Positions 7,926 through 16,200 of a DNA stretch of 31,227 bases are shown piece after piece. This DNA is from CAZFHP01 sp964519365 (GTDB lineage Bacteria; Babelota; Babeliae; Babelales; RVW-14). The position numbers and the translations under genes are program-made. The DNA lies in assembly GCA_964519365.1 (NCBI GenBank), contig CAZFHP010000015.1:1-31227 (forward strand), given 5' to 3'. Position 1 is the first letter of the stretch; every line of letters starts with the position of its first letter. The notes beneath the pieces were generated by a model. That model worked only from the letters and a program-made list of their open reading frames with translations, was not told where the DNA came from and ran no database searches.

Positions 7926-8864
7926 TTAACTGTAAAGTATTTTTGTTAAGAGCGCAAAGGCCCCGATTTTATTATGGTTTTGAGTGTTTGCTATGTATGG
8001 GAGATGAGTTGCGGGTTGCTTGCGATGCTTAAAAGAAGATAGCAGTTGCGCGGATTCTTGGCCTTCTTTTCCTATGAAATTGCGAATTAGGGCTCGTCTT
8101 TGAGCCATTTTTGCCTGGAAATCTTTAAACAGAGCTAATATTTTTGGACGCCCCATGCGACTTATATCAAGAGCCGTTTGCCTGTGTATGTTGGGTGTAT
8201 GTAGAACATCGCCTGCGCCATGATCTAAAAGAATTTCACACAGTACATGATTATTGTGATAGGCAGCATAGTGTAATGGTGTCCATAGATTTCGGGGATT
8301 TTTTACGTAAACAGATGTTTCTTTTCGTTGGAGTAAAAAATTTACGGTAGGCGTATTTTGATGTGCACATGCGCAGAGCAATGCGCAACTGTACAGTGCT
8401 TTTAAGACAAGAGGTGTTGTTGTGATTTTTTTTACGCTTTGCAGGGCATGAGCCAATTGTAGAGGGGTTCCATATGATGCTTGGTCAAGTAGGTTTTTCG
8501 TGATGTTTGATAGCATTTGTAGTTGTTTTGTATTGTGAGTTGTCGGTGGCGGAGGGCCAAGTAGCTCCCACGTTGGATATTGCACTTTTTCTTGTATGTG
8601 TACTTCAAGTAACGTGACCATATCTTGATAATTATTTGTTCGTGCGATAGCCAGAGCTTTTTTTAAAGCATCAGTGGAGATTTTTTCTTTGCGTGCTAAG
8701 TGTTTTTTGATTTGGGTTATGTTGTTTTCTTTAACGTAATCGATAAAAATGGTGTCGGTAAGAGATTGCATTTTTTGTTGTCTGGTGAGCATGCATGATG
8801 TTTCTTGTGTAAAGACAAGCGTAAGTGTTAGAACGATGTATGTGAATTGTAATATCTTTTTCAT
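7926..8864 (-). CDS. Exported ankyrin-repeat protein
   Basis: The 312-residue product starts at the ATG complementary to 8862-8864; AGGA lies about 12 bases upstream, and this start gives a normal signal peptide (MKKILQFTYIVLTLTLVFTQETSC). An alternative start 28 codons upstream would bury that signal. The N-terminal half has alpha-helical, degenerate ankyrin-like units (FIDYVKENNITQIKKHLA, ALAIARTNNYQDMVTLLE). The clearest ankyrin repeats are WTPLHYAAYHNNHVLCEILL and RQTALDISRMGRPKILALF near residues 215-275. A proline-rich spacer (GPPPPTTHN) separates the two parts. The C-terminal 60 residues are basic and without motif. It is the first gene of a two-gene minus-strand unit with the other ankyrin gene and diverges from maf across 109 bases. 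Function unknown. Confidence 0.85.
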   Translation of the reverse strand: MKKILQFTYIVLTLTLVFTQETSCMLTRQQKMQSLTDTIFIDYVKENNITQIKKHLARKEKISTDALKKALAIARTNNYQDMVTLLEVHIQEKVQYPTWELLGPPPPTTHNTKQLQMLSNITKNLLDQASYGTPLQLAHALQSVKKITTTPLVLKALYSCALLCACAHQNTPTVNFLLQRKETSVYVKNPRNLWTPLHYAAYHNNHVLCEILLDHGAGDVLHTPNIHRQTALDISRMGRPKILALFKDFQAKMAQRRALIRNFIGKEGQESAQLLSSFKHRKQPATHLPYIANTQNHNKIGAFALLTKILYS

Positions 8865-8973
8865 GAGTTTTTTTAATTCCTGAGAAGTTGTTTTAATCTG
8901 TATTCTCAGTAATCTAGCATATAGTTGAAATAAATAAATGTGAAACAAAAAAAGAAAAAATAATAGGGTTTTT

Positions 8974-9600
8974 ATGGATACGTTATTGTTGGCGTCGCAG
9001 TCTCAACCCAGACGTGAGTTATTAAGACAAGCAGGTATAAAATTTAAAACAATTGGGCATACTAGTGACGAGAAAGTTAATCTCGCAGGCTTAGATTTTT
9101 TTGCGTATGTGTTGGCCATTGCGCAGGATAAAATGTCACATGTGTTATTGCCAGAGCACTCGCAAGAAACCGGCGAATATGTTTTTGTGCTTACAGCTGA
9201 TTCGTTATCACGAACGATAAAAAGTAACAATATTTTTGGCAAGCCAAAAGACAAAGAAGATGCCAAGCGTATGATGCGAATAATACGAGAAGAGCCCGTT
9301 GAAATTGCAACTGGATGTTGCTTAGAAAAAAAAGTTTGGAAAAATAATGCATGGCATACAGAGCAAAGCGAAGAGTGGGTGACTGAAGGGGTTCTTGAAT
9401 TTTGCGTAGAAGAAGCCTGGCTTGAAACGTATTTTGAAAAAGAACCTGACGCGCTTTATTCAGCTGGCGCAGGAATAATCGAAAATTATGGACAGAACTT
9501 TTTTAAATCGATTAAGGGGTCATATACGGCTGTTATAGGCTTGCCGATTTTTGAATTACGGCAAGCCCTTAAGACGCTTGGCTTTAGGTTTTTCGTGTGA
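8974..9600 (+). CDS. maf: Maf-family nucleoside triphosphate pyrophosphatase
   Basis: Maf proteins hydrolyse non-canonical or excess nucleoside triphosphates to monophosphates and pyrophosphate in the cytoplasm. The 208-residue product has the family's landmarks: LASQSQPRRELLRQAGI at the N-terminus (phosphate-binding loop), the catalytic aspartate in TADS (D76), FGKPKDKEDAKRMM at residues 88-101, and the C-terminal SAGAG..ENYG...F..SIKGSYTAVIGLPIFEL. The usual DT after the first core strand reads DS here, and the region around 103-135 is longer than in many Maf proteins (KKVWKNNAWHTEQSEEW), so the subfamily (dTTP/UTP or other preference) cannot be assigned. The ATG at 8974 follows TAGGG by a short spacing. 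It diverges from the ankyrin operon. Confidence 0.9.
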   Translation: MDTLLLASQSQPRRELLRQAGIKFKTIGHTSDEKVNLAGLDFFAYVLAIAQDKMSHVLLPEHSQETGEYVFVLTADSLSRTIKSNNIFGKPKDKEDAKRMMRIIREEPVEIATGCCLEKKVWKNNAWHTEQSEEWVTEGVLEFCVEEAWLETYFEKEPDALYSAGAGIIENYGQNFFKSIKGSYTAVIGLPIFELRQALKTLGFRFFV

Positions 9601-9617
9601 ATTTGTTAAGGTATCTT

Positions 9618-9653
9618 TCTTATCTATCTTATCCGTCTTATCGTGGTTATCCT
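9618..9653. repeat. Four 9-base tandem units between convergent genes
   Basis: Four consecutive 9-base units share the core TCTTATC or GTTATC (TCTTATCTA, TCTTATCCG, TCTTATCGT, GGTTATCCT). They fill most of the 64-base gap between the ends of maf and the convergent gene at 9665. Function unknown; replication slippage is the simplest origin. Confidence 0.6.
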
Positions 9654-9664
9654 GGTTCAGACAA

Positions 9665-10195
9665 CTAGTTAGCAAGATCGTTTTTGGATGGATTCCAATT
9701 TTTAAGAATATGCTCAAACAAAAGCTTTTTGACTTCTTCTTGTGATGGCTCTGGCTGTGTATGTTGCTGCGATAGCGATTGAGAGCCTGTAGGTTCGAGT
9801 GTGCTTTGTGCTTGTTTTTGCGTATGATTTTTTTGTGTCTGACTTAACACTTCTTTAGTTTGCTGAATACTAGCACGCATTGTCTGAATATCAAAGTTTC
9901 CGTTATCCATTTTTTTAATCGCAGGCAAAATAGACCGTTCAGTTTCTTGATCAAGCGTTATGCTGTCAAGATTGTTAATAAGCGTGTCTTCGAAAAAAAC
10001 TAAGAAATCAAGAATAGTTGTATAAAATTGATCTGCTGTTTCGGTATGATTGTGATCGTTTATTTTCTTTAAATCGTGAGCAAACCCATTTTTTATTGCA
10101 TGCTTAACCAGGGCGTTAAGCATTTTCTTCTCATGCTGTAACAACCACTTCATGAGGTAAACGAGTTCAAATGATAGCGAAAGGCTCGAATTCAT
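9665..10195 (-). CDS. Hypothetical protein, helical with glutamine-rich C-terminus
   Basis: The start is taken as the ATG complementary to 10193-10195, which has AAGGGG about 8 bases upstream; an upstream in-frame ATG lacks this. The 176-residue product has no signal peptide. Residues 1-100 look alpha-helical (SFELVYLMKWLLQHEKKMLNALVKHAIKNG, then FYTTILDFLVFFEDTLINNL), and residues 115-165 are low complexity, rich in Q, T and S (QKNHTQKQAQSTLEPTGSQS). The end (EEVKKLLFEHILKNWNPSKND) is again helical. I do not recognise a family. It is convergent with maf and lies downstream of the amidase on the same strand after about 190 bases, with a possible terminator between. Confidence 0.75.
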   Translation of the reverse strand: MNSSLSLSFELVYLMKWLLQHEKKMLNALVKHAIKNGFAHDLKKINDHNHTETADQFYTTILDFLVFFEDTLINNLDSITLDQETERSILPAIKKMDNGNFDIQTMRASIQQTKEVLSQTQKNHTQKQAQSTLEPTGSQSLSQQHTQPEPSQEEVKKLLFEHILKNWNPSKNDLAN

Positions 10196-10284
10196 TTTGG
10201 GACCCCTTCTGCTAAAAGTGTTATTGTGCTTATACAAACGTCTTTTATTCAAACTTTAGTATAGATATTTTTTGTGAAATTTGA

Positions 10285-10321
10285 AACAAAAGAATGAAAT
10301 TAAGAGCCAAAAACTCTTAAT
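10285..10321 (-). terminator. Possible intrinsic terminator downstream of the amidase
   Basis: On the minus strand the amidase gene is followed, about 70 bases later, by an 8-bp stem (ATTAAGAG at 10299-10306 with CTCTTAAT at 10314-10321, loop of 7). On the minus strand this continues into a T-rich run (TTTCATTCTTTTGTTTC). The stem is AT-rich, so the signal is weak. Confidence 0.35.
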
Positions 10322-10388
10322 AGAGCGATATATGTAGTTCGTATGCCTGGAAAAATCTTATTTGTATTTTTTTGCTGCTTTTTTGTAG

Positions 10389-11632
10389 TTATTGCGAATA
10401 GCGCACATAGTTCTTAATTCCCTTGCAAATACCATGGGCAATTATATTTTGATAAGAGTTTTTCAAGAGTCGTTTTGTTTCAATTGGGTGTGTGATAAAA
10501 CCCACTTCAACAAGAGCTGCAGGTATATTACTGCGTAGAAGGACTTGAAATGTTTCTGGTTTTATGCCGCGATTAACGATTGGTATTTTTTTGTATCGCA
10601 ATAACGAGATAAGTTTTGTTTGAATTGCTTGGGCCAGGCTTTGTGATTGGTTATTTTTTGTTTTGAAAAATGTGCGTGCCCTATGTATGGCTCGATTATT
10701 TTTGGGTGTGTTAATAAAGACAAACGTGTCAACATATTTGGGATAGCGTAACGATGCGTTGTCCAGATAATAGGTTTCGATACCAGATTCTTCGGTAGAT
10801 CTTTTTGGCGATGCATTAACGTGAATAGAGACAAACAGATCAGCTTTAAGCTGTGCTGCAAGTTCAGATCGTTCTTTGAGTGAAATTGTTGAATCGTCAT
10901 TTCGAGTGAGCATTACGGTGTAGCCATTTTTTTGTAAAAATCTGCGTGTTTTGCGTGCTATGCTCAGTGCTATAGCCTTTTCTTTAATTCCATTGCTATT
11001 GATTGCGCCACTGTCTGTGCCCCCATGGCCAGGGTCAAGTATTATACGGACTTTTTTTTTTGGTCTCGTGTCTGGTTAAACGCAAAAAGCTGCGATGTGT
11101 CGTATTGGACAATCGTATGATAATTATATGCATGAAGTATCGTATCATTATTTTTATTGATTGCTTTAAGCGTATCAATGTCAAAAATATCTAAAATAAG
11201 CTTATTCGTATCGTCTATTATTTTGCTAAATTTTATCAACAGTTTTTGCTTATGTTTTTTTGAGTTGGGTTTGTATTTTGCAAACTTTATGGTGAGCTCG
11301 ACTGGTTTGGTTTTATTTTTTTGGTGTAACGTGACGTTTTCAATGAGCCCTTTTTCTTTGAGCGTATTGAGTGTTTTGATAACGTTTTTTTTCTTGAAAT
11401 TTTTAAGTCGGGTGCCAGGGAAAAACAATGTAAGTTGTGTTTTGTCCGCATTTAACTTTTTCTTGAGCTTTTTTATAGGTTGGGCAAAATCAAACATGAT
11501 TTGTGTATACGTTTGAATATTTGCTACTTTCATCCAGTTTAATCGATTGTTTGGTATCGCTTTTGCATAAAGCTGTATCGAAAGTACGAGTATTACCCAT
11601 AAAATGAAAATAATTTTTTTTACGTTTTTCAT
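10389..11632 (-). CDS. amiC: N-acetylmuramoyl-L-alanine amidase (AMIN plus Amidase_3), split at an A10 run
   Basis: AmiC-type enzymes are exported zinc amidases that cut the bond between N-acetylmuramic acid and the stem peptide during daughter-cell separation. The start is the ATG complementary to 11630-11632, with GGGGGAGG upstream; a signal peptide follows (MKNVKKIIFILWVILVLSIQLYAKA). The first frame (11632-11042) encodes an AMIN-like domain (MKVANIQTYTQIMFDFAQPI) and ends within 13 bases of a run of ten A. The catalytic domain is in the next frame: ILDPGHGGTDSGA (zinc His), a Glu in NGIKEKA, SIHVNA (second zinc His) and ALVEVGFITHPIE (catalytic Glu). All key residues are present. Adding one A to the run joins the frames into 414 residues, close to E. 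coli AmiC (417, from memory). The catalytic frame has a stop just upstream and no usable start before its first zinc ligand. Confidence 0.85.
11052..11061 (-). promoter_or_regulatory. A10 run at the frame change in the amidase gene
   Basis: Ten consecutive A on the coding (minus) strand lie exactly where the AMIN frame must pass to the amidase frame. RNA polymerase slippage adding one A, or a -1 ribosomal shift on the A run, would restore the full protein. A miscounted homopolymer in the assembly or a recent mutation would look the same. Confidence 0.55.
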
Positions 11633-11815
11633 GTTTTTCCTCCCCCTTTTTGTGATTATCATGTATAGTGCTGTATGTGATATATTGCCCCTCTCTGTAT
11701 TTTATATTAGTAAATTGTTTTCGTGGATGGCAAGAGAGTTCGGTATAAAGTGCAATTGTGCCCAGTTGGTAAATATTTTATATTTGAAAATCAAGCATAA
11801 AGATTTGTTTTCGTT

Positions 11816-12838
11816 ATGAAGATTCAAGAGCATATTTCGTTACGTGATAAAAATTGGTTCAAAACAGGGGGCAAAGCACGCTTTTTCTGCCAGCCCGTGA
11901 CAGAAAGCGATTATACGCAAGCGCTGGAGTTTGCCCGTACTCATGAGCTCGATATTGTTTTATTGGGCCAAGGGGCGAACGTGCTTATAAGCGATACTGG
12001 TATCGATGGGCTTGTTATATGCTCTAACATGCAGGATATAACTATTACGTCAGAGATTTCTGGTGTGCACGATATAGCTGTGTCTCGAGATATAGCTGTA
12101 ACACATAACGATACGTGTAAAACACGTGATGTTTCGATTGCGCACGAAGCGCATGCGTATGTCACAGCAGGTTCAGGCGTTTGTATTCAAAAACTCATCG
12201 AAACATGTCTTGATAATAATCTTGTCGGGCTTGAAGAATTTAGTGGGATCCCGGGGACTATTGGCGGGGCCGTGTACATCAACATTCACTACTTTAATTT
12301 TTTACTGAGTAATTTTCTTGTTAGTGCCCGTGTGCTTGATAAGCAAACTGGTGTAATTCTAGACGTTGATCGTGACTGGTTTAACTTTGGTTACGATACA
12401 TCACGATTACATGCACGAGAGCATATATTACTTTCGGGGACGTTTAAGCTCAAAAAAGTTTCTTCGAGCGATACTATGTATGCCCGGGGGAGGCGTGACG
12501 AAATGATACGTTATCGCAATAATCGTTATCCTGTGTCTCGTACGTGCGGGAGCTTTTTTAGAAATTTTCATGAGCACGAAATAGATTATCTTGTTAACGA
12601 TAAAAAGATGATTTACGCTGCGTATTATCTTGATAAAATCGGCGTCAAGGGTAATTTATCTGTTGGCGGTGCGTGTGTATCACACAAGCATGCAAACATG
12701 CTCGTGACAAACTCTAGTGCAACATCTCAAGACGTTATTAATCTTGCCCGTGAAATGCAAAAACGAGTGTTTGAAAAATTTGGTGTCTTGTTACAACCAG
12801 AATGTCAGTTTTTGGGGTTTGAACAGCATCCTCTTTAA
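11816..12838 (+). CDS. murB: UDP-N-acetylenolpyruvoylglucosamine reductase
   Basis: MurB reduces UDP-GlcNAc-enolpyruvate to UDP-MurNAc with NADPH and FAD, an early cytoplasmic step of peptidoglycan synthesis. The 340-residue product has NWFKTGGKARFF at 13-24, the FAD-binding LGQGANVLISD near residue 50, AGSGV, GLEEFSGIPGTIGGAVYINI near 140, the catalytic serine in RTCGSFFRNF (S246) and the catalytic glutamate in LQPECQFLGF (E329). The start is the ATG at 11816; the in-frame stop at 11798-11800 leaves no upstream option, and the ribosome binding site is weak. Residues about 80-112 carry an unusual internal repeat (HDIAVS, RDIAVTH) inside the FAD domain. It is divergent from the amidase over 183 bases and is followed after two bases by a long inverted repeat. 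The neighbouring amidase is also a cell-wall gene. Confidence 0.95.
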   Translation: MKIQEHISLRDKNWFKTGGKARFFCQPVTESDYTQALEFARTHELDIVLLGQGANVLISDTGIDGLVICSNMQDITITSEISGVHDIAVSRDIAVTHNDTCKTRDVSIAHEAHAYVTAGSGVCIQKLIETCLDNNLVGLEEFSGIPGTIGGAVYINIHYFNFLLSNFLVSARVLDKQTGVILDVDRDWFNFGYDTSRLHAREHILLSGTFKLKKVSSSDTMYARGRRDEMIRYRNNRYPVSRTCGSFFRNFHEHEIDYLVNDKKMIYAAYYLDKIGVKGNLSVGGACVSHKHANMLVTNSSATSQDVINLAREMQKRVFEKFGVLLQPECQFLGFEQHPL

Positions 12839-12840
12839 TA

Positions 12841-13072
12841 CCCCACAGCTGCGCATAAGAATGCTTGGTGTGGGTTAATATAAGCGTCACCTGTTCCACA
12901 GGTTCTAATGAGAATTACAAAAAAATTTAATCATCATATTATCTTTAATCTTTTCAATTGATCTGAATTATTGAATTGGCATTTTTTAAAAAAAATAGTT
13001 CATACAGGAACCTGTGGAACAGGTGACGTTTATGTTAGCCCACACCAAGCATTCTTATGCGCAGCTGTGGGG
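12841..13072. repeat. Long inverted-repeat element 1 (65-bp arms), MITE-like
   Basis: The arms at 12841-12905 and 13008-13072 are reverse complements over 65 bases with three differences, around a 102-base AT-rich centre. In a plus-strand transcript all three differences fall as G-U pairs, so the RNA stem stays fully paired. Each arm contains smaller palindromes (ACCTGT-TCC-ACAGGT, and CCCACA with TGTGGG). There is no open frame for a transposase and no obvious target duplication. It begins two bases after the murB stop and may terminate murB transcription. Together with 13081-13119 and the leader of the propeller cluster it makes up the 419-base gap 12839-13257, which has no gene. Confidence 0.88.
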
Positions 13073-13080
13073 AATTTTAT

Positions 13081-13119
13081 CCTGCGTAGCCACCTGGGCG
13101 TAGGAGGTAGCTACGTAGG
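13081..13119. repeat. Small hairpin next to element 1
   Basis: CCTGCGTAGCCACCT (13081-13095) and AGGTAGCTACGTAGG (13105-13119) pair over 15 bases with two imperfect positions and a 9-base loop. The GC-rich CGTAGG motif recurs after it (13120-13131). It is unlike the AT-rich surroundings and may belong to the same class of dispersed palindromes as element 1. Confidence 0.6.
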
Positions 13120-13257
13120 GCGTAGGCGGGTTCAGACAAATTTAAAATTCTTGATTTTTTTTGGATGCTTTGAAATACTTTAAAACATCTGTTCGCGCTT
13201 TGCCGTGAGTAGTACTGGTGAGTAGTAAACGGTATAAAATAAAGGAGAAGTGTTTTA

Positions 13258-16200
13258 ATGAAAATCCAAAAGAGCTTGAACTTAAGAGTTCGTCAGCTAT
13301 TTATTTCTCTTCTGTTGTTATGTACGGTATCTTTTTGTCCCAAGAGTTTTGCAGGGTATAAAAGACTTGATGCTCGAACAGACACGAGTAAAATCTGGCA
13401 AGACACACGCGTGCTTTTTGATACGACAAATAATAGTGTTCCTGATTATGCTAAAGGGCATGTAAAATTTCGTGACGGCTTTGTTATAGATCCAGGGGTT
13501 ACAGTAGCTCTTGATATCGTTGACCCAATTTGTAACGTCATAGATGCTGGACCTGGTGGGATTAACGTTGGGGCGACCGGTGAAATTCGTTTAAAGGCGC
13601 CAATCAAGCTTGCAGCAAATGCAACTATGCCGCATGGGGCAATTATTGATGGTCTGGGGCATACGATTGCGTTTGATGGCAATTTTGAGCTGCCAAGTAA
13701 TAAGCGTTTACGCATCATGTCTGATACGGTTCTTGATGGCCGCGGGCATACTGTTACGTTTGGACAAGATTCCCAACTTATTCTTGATCACGGTGTGACC
13801 GTGACACTTAAAAACATGACGATTAAAAATACGCGTAACGGGTATTTTAAACAGATCTTTACACCCCTCGGGCCAACGTCGCGTGTGTGTTTAAGAGACG
13901 TTACTTTTGATTTGCATGACGATATTTATTTTAAACTCGGTCGCTTGTACGTACATAGCAATGTTATTGTTTCAGGCCCCCATACGTTTATGTACCGTTC
14001 AGACCAACCAAGTTATATCGCTTCGTGTGCGCAATTAGCGTTTGAAAACGATTCGGCGTTTAATTATAATCCAACGACAACTGCTGATAATTTAATTAAG
14101 CTGGTCGATCACAGTTCAAGTATCATGGTTAATGGTGCTAATCTGGCATCGTATGCTACGCCGTTACGTTTGACGGCGGGCACGCTTTACTTTGATAACG
14201 ATGTAACATTGAGCAGTAAAATTTCAAGGCCAAATTATTGGGTTGGCGCCATGTCATATATGCTCACGCCAACCTCGTTAATTGGCGAAAGTAGTTTAAC
14301 ATCTGTTGCCGATACTTCTGATGGGGGTGCTGCTGTTAATACTGTTAGTTGGAGTTCTGACGGGAAATATCTTGCCGTTGGGTATGCGAGTGGGGCTACA
14401 AACGAAGTTCATGTGTATCAGTTTACAGGTTCGGGTTTAACATCTGTTGAAACGGCAAGATCTGATAATACAACGGTTAACTCTGTTGACTGGAGCCCAG
14501 ACGGAAAATATCTTGCTGTTGGGTATGCGAGTGGGGCTGCTAACGAAGTTCGTGTATATCAGTTTTCGGGATTAGGGTTACTGGGTGTTACAAGTGTTCA
14601 TGACAATAATACAACTGTTAATACTGTTACTTGGAGCCCTGATGGTAATTATCTTGCTGTTGGGTATAAGAGTGGGGCAGGAATGGATGTTCGTCTGTAT
14701 TTGTTTGATGGTTTATGGTTGGCATCAGTTGGAACAGCGACTGAAACAGGGAATGCCAATTTTGTAAGTTGGTCACCATGTGGGTGTTATCTTGCTGTTG
14801 GGTTTGATACCGCTGCCGCAAATGAAGTGCAAGTCTATAGGTTTGATGGTTCAAGTTTAACATCAATAGTAATAGCAAGTGACAATAATACGACAGTAAA
14901 TACTTTAGACTGGAGCCCAGACGGGACGTATCTTGCTGTTGGCTATGATAGTGGTGCTGTGTTGAGTGAAGTGCAGGTTTATGAATTTGCTGGTACTAGC
15001 TTAACGTTAACGGTAACGACTGCGAGTGATAATAACGCAAGCGTTAACTCCGTTCACTGGAGCCCAGATGGGAATTATCTTGCCGTTGGTTATGAAAGTG
15101 GAGCAACAGACGGTGAAGTTCATGTGTATCGTTTTTCGGGACTTGGGTTAATTGATATTGAAACGATTAGTAGTGCCAGTGGGGTGAGTGCAAATACTGT
15201 TAACTGGCCCCCAAACGGCTCGTATGTAGCCGTAGGTTTTGATACAGATGCAAGCGATAGTGAAGTACATGTTTATGCGTTTGATCATGAATTATGGACC
15301 AGTGTGCCAACGAGCAGCATGCTATTAGACAAGTACGATGTTGGTACGGTAGGCTTAGATTCTCGTGATACCAAAAGTTCAACACATGATGTTTCGTCGG
15401 TTAGTTGGACGTCTGATGGAAGGCATCTTGCTGTTGGGTTTAACGTATCAGGTGATACGAGTGCCGTGCAGGTATATTCGTTTGATGGTACGAGTTTAGG
15501 CACAGCGATTTCTTTACCCGAAACTGTCTCAGGAGCTGTAACGTTAGTTGATTGGTCACCAGATGGAAGTTGGTTAGCCGTTGGGTTTGCGAATGGTGCG
15601 ACAAACGAAGTAATTGTGTATCGGTTTGATGGAAGTGAGCTTGTGACGCTTGGTGCATGGGCTGTGAGTAACAGTGGTAAGACGGCTTATTCTGTAAAAT
15701 GGTCGCCATCGGGTGCATATCTAGCTGTTGGTTTTGAGAGTGGTACAGATGACGAAGTTGTGATTTATAGGTTTAGTAATAATGGTTTAATTACTACGGG
15801 TGCTACAGCCAGTAGTGCGAACGATTCAGACGCTTATTCTGTTAGCTGGACGCCCGATGAGTCTTATGTTGCTGTTGGCTATGCAACTGATGCAAGTGAC
15901 GACGAAGTTAAGGTTTACGAGTTTACAGGAAATAGTCTAATTGACATTGGCGTTGGTGTGGGCTTGACTAGTGAGAGTGATGCGAACGTTGTAAGTTGGA
16001 GCCCTGATGGAAGTTATTTAGCTGTAGGGTTTGCCAATGATTTAAGTGACGAAGAGGTGCAGGTTTTTAAATATGAGTATGCAAGCTTAAGTTTAACCAG
16101 TTCGCGATCAATTACAGGTTCAGGGGGCAAAGGCGTCAAGTCTCTTGATTGGAGCCCTGATGGGGCATATTTTGCTGTTGGATATGAAAGTGATAGTGCG

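Noticed and set aside
9551..9745. 64-codon open frame at the end of maf
   Set aside because: It overlaps maf, the 9-base tandem repeats and the convergent gene; its LSILSVLSWLSW stretch is just the tandem repeat translated.
10389..10913. A shorter amidase gene starting at the ATG complementary to 10911-10913
   Set aside because: It would lack the first zinc histidine (DPGHGG) and the zinc glutamate, which are encoded upstream in the same frame; it cannot be the real start.
12971..13183. 70-codon open frame in the murB-WDA gap
   Set aside because: It runs through the right arm of element 1 and the CGTAGG hairpin, with no ribosome binding site and no sensible protein.
13229..13240. TATAAAAT before WDA as a -10 promoter box
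   Set aside because: Transcription would start within the ribosome binding site (AAAGGAG), leaving no usable leader; the true promoter is probably further upstream.
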